Shown: in pieces, positions 18,327-20,000 of the stretch
How positions within the stretch are numbered: the first letter of the stretch is position 1
How the letters are laid out: each line of letters begins with the position of its first letter
DNA from: Nymphaea colorata
Lineage: Eukaryota; Streptophyta; Magnoliopsida; Nymphaeales; Nymphaeaceae
Length of the DNA stretch: 20,000 bases
NCBI RefSeq assembly: GCF_008831285.2
Contig: NC_045139.1
Coordinates: 30,423,206 to 30,443,205 of the forward strand
Reading direction: 5' to 3'
Translations under genes and position numbers: made by a program
Notes under the pieces: generated by a model
The model's input: the letters and a program-made list of their open reading frames with translations, nothing else
Told to the model about the DNA's origin: nothing
Database searches by the model: none

Positions 18327-20000
18327 ATGGTGGAAACTTTAGTTTTTTTTCCTGCGTTCAGTTGATGGAATCCAAGAAAAGCCGGCGGTGGCTTGAATCT
18401 TGGAGCAGAACACGTGCTTCACACCTCCTTTTATGAAGCCATACAAAAGTCCACAATTTCCGGCGTGCCTCTTATTTTGGGCAGTCAGCCGAAAGGAACA
18501 TTATATATAAATATATTGTATATAATCTTGGAGCTGCTCGAGGTCTTTACACTTGCATTGCATAGAATTGCGTGTCTAAAAAGTAGACAATCTAAACACA
18601 AGCATTGCGTGGGATAATGTGTAAAAGGTAGAACATTCAACCGCAAAACATATAGCATCCAAACAACCTTGTTTTTTCATCTCTCTTGCATTGTCTGTGT
18701 AAAAATATAGCATCCAAACAATCATATTTTCTCTCGTCAGACGTTGTTTTAGTCTATGGTTATTAGGCACAGAGTTTTTCTTAATGATGACATTCTCTCG
18801 GCTTTAACTGCTCATTTTCGAGAGTTTTACTCTAAGTCTCTTCACTTTTGTGTCCCGTTGCCGGACTTTCACCTCTCATCCCTTTCAATCTCGTGTGCGA
18901 TCTCTCTTGAGCAGTCCTTTCTTCACCAAAAGATCTTATGTAAAAAAATTATGCATTGAAATGTATGACCAAAATATTCAGCTTTATAGTATAACTTGAA
19001 CCAGCTTTATCAAATCCAACATATAAATTAAAGTTTCTATAAAAAGTAACCCCAAAAAACCCCACCTAATTTTTTCTGCCCCAAGGGGACATTGAGCGCA
19101 GCTACATCAATATATTTAAAAATCTATGCCAAAGAATAAGCTAACGCCATTTCAACTACTTTAACAAAGTTTAACTGCAGGTAATGGGATCTTTTTCTCT
19201 TTCTTTATATGAAAAACAAAAATAGCAGGTGTGTGAGCCACATGCACATTAATTTATGTGAAAATTACTCGAAATGACTGGTCTACCAAGAAACTGACCC
19301 ATGCGGTCTTGTCGAGAGAGCAATCAAACGATCCATCTCTCTGACATGTTAACTTGTACTCTGTAAATCAAATAAAAGTCAGTAAATGAGGCGTGGGTGG
19401 TGTACTGCCGACTGCTGGGTGTTACAACTCAGTCCTTCTTCATTGACAAGAAAAGTATTTATAAACCAAAAATGTTGAGAGCAAGAAGCACTTATACAGC
19501 TACACCTGTCGAGCGTTGATATAGAAAAGGTATGATATGTCTAACCAAACCAAACCAACGTACAATGACGCAATTATCTCTAGAGAGACTGGATAAAAGG
19601 AGGTAGGCGCGATTTAAGCCACATGAGCCATTGAATAGAATTTTTTAGATGAGTGCATTCCTACTGTTTGGAAGAGGCCCCAAAGCTCCTTCATTCCCTT
19701 CACCTCCTTTGTTTGTGTTGTGTCGGTATCAATGGTGGTAGTGGTGCATTCGTCAATGTGAATGTCGCACTGCACTAACTTAAGACTTAGGAGTATAGTG
19801 CTTATAGAAATCGAATTATAAACCTGTCTTTTCACAGACCCTTAGTCCAACTAGCTACGTTTTGTCCCTTGAGACCACTGAATAGAGTTTGAAACTAAGA
19901 TAACCTTTGTCAGATTCAAAACTTCATGTCTAACTAAAATTGCAGCAAAATGTTCAAGATGCCCAAAAGATAGTAATGTTAGAAGAAATGCATGCCTCAA
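18327..20000. other. Intergenic, no gene supported
   Basis: I see no supported coding region. The first part (about 18330-18420) may still resemble the MYB 3' flank: a T-rich run, then GGCTTGAATCT against GGCTCAAATCT. Between about 18553 and 18721 there are short related repeats, including two copies of TATAGCATCCAAACAA (18651-18666 and 18706-18721). The frames at 18756-18959 and 19614-19835 lack recognisable domains. Confidence 0.45.

Noticed and set aside
1-20000. CRISPR arrays, bacterial operons, rRNA or satellite arrays
   Set aside because: There are no regularly spaced repeats with unique spacers, no operon-like gene clusters and no long satellite monomers; repeats are microsatellites and dispersed transposon sequences.

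Overview
The window looks like nuclear DNA from a flowering plant. It is AT-rich, with many (AT)n, (CA)n and (TAA)n microsatellites. It carries a spliced R2R3-MYB gene with the classic first-intron position, and a Ty1/copia retrotransposon whose primer-binding site matches plant initiator tRNA-Met. I cannot assign the species from the sequence.

Layout. Positions 1-2400 are non-coding flank with low-complexity tracts. The only convincing host gene is an R2R3-MYB transcription factor on the + strand: exon 1 at 2545-2677, a 326-bp intron, and exon 2 at 3004-3767, giving 298 residues. It has a complete DNA-binding domain and a perfect bHLH-interaction signature in R3, so it probably acts with a bHLH partner (TT2/C1/MYB5-like flavonoid or epidermal regulators). 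Positions 3768-8503 are repeat-rich intergenic DNA, including a small TIR element (6782-6918) and several microsatellites. Positions 8504-14385 hold a complete copia element with its target-site duplication: 311-bp LTRs differing at only 3 positions, a PBS, a 930-bp leader, one uninterrupted 1436-residue Gag-Pol frame, and a polypurine tract. It is structurally intact and recently inserted.

Positions 14386-17900 hold a degraded antisense copia RNase H remnant (about 15243-15425), a 177-bp hAT-like MITE with a perfect 8-bp target-site duplication (15778-15954), a possible larger TIR element (16023-16361), and a repeat (16370-16470) that is the inverted copy of 5190-5290. At 17902-18326 lies a broken second copy of the MYB gene in the same orientation. 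It keeps the start of exon 1 and the C-terminal/3'-end sequence but has lost nearly all of the DNA-binding domain. The rest, to 20000, shows no supportable gene.

The two MYB loci are best read as an old local duplication, one copy of which has decayed. Transposable elements have filled the roughly 14 kb between them, the copia element being among the youngest. No unknown multi-gene system is evident. The least explained signals are the copia leader (two copies of a GC-rich hairpin, and long open frames on both strands) and the internally gutted MYB copy.
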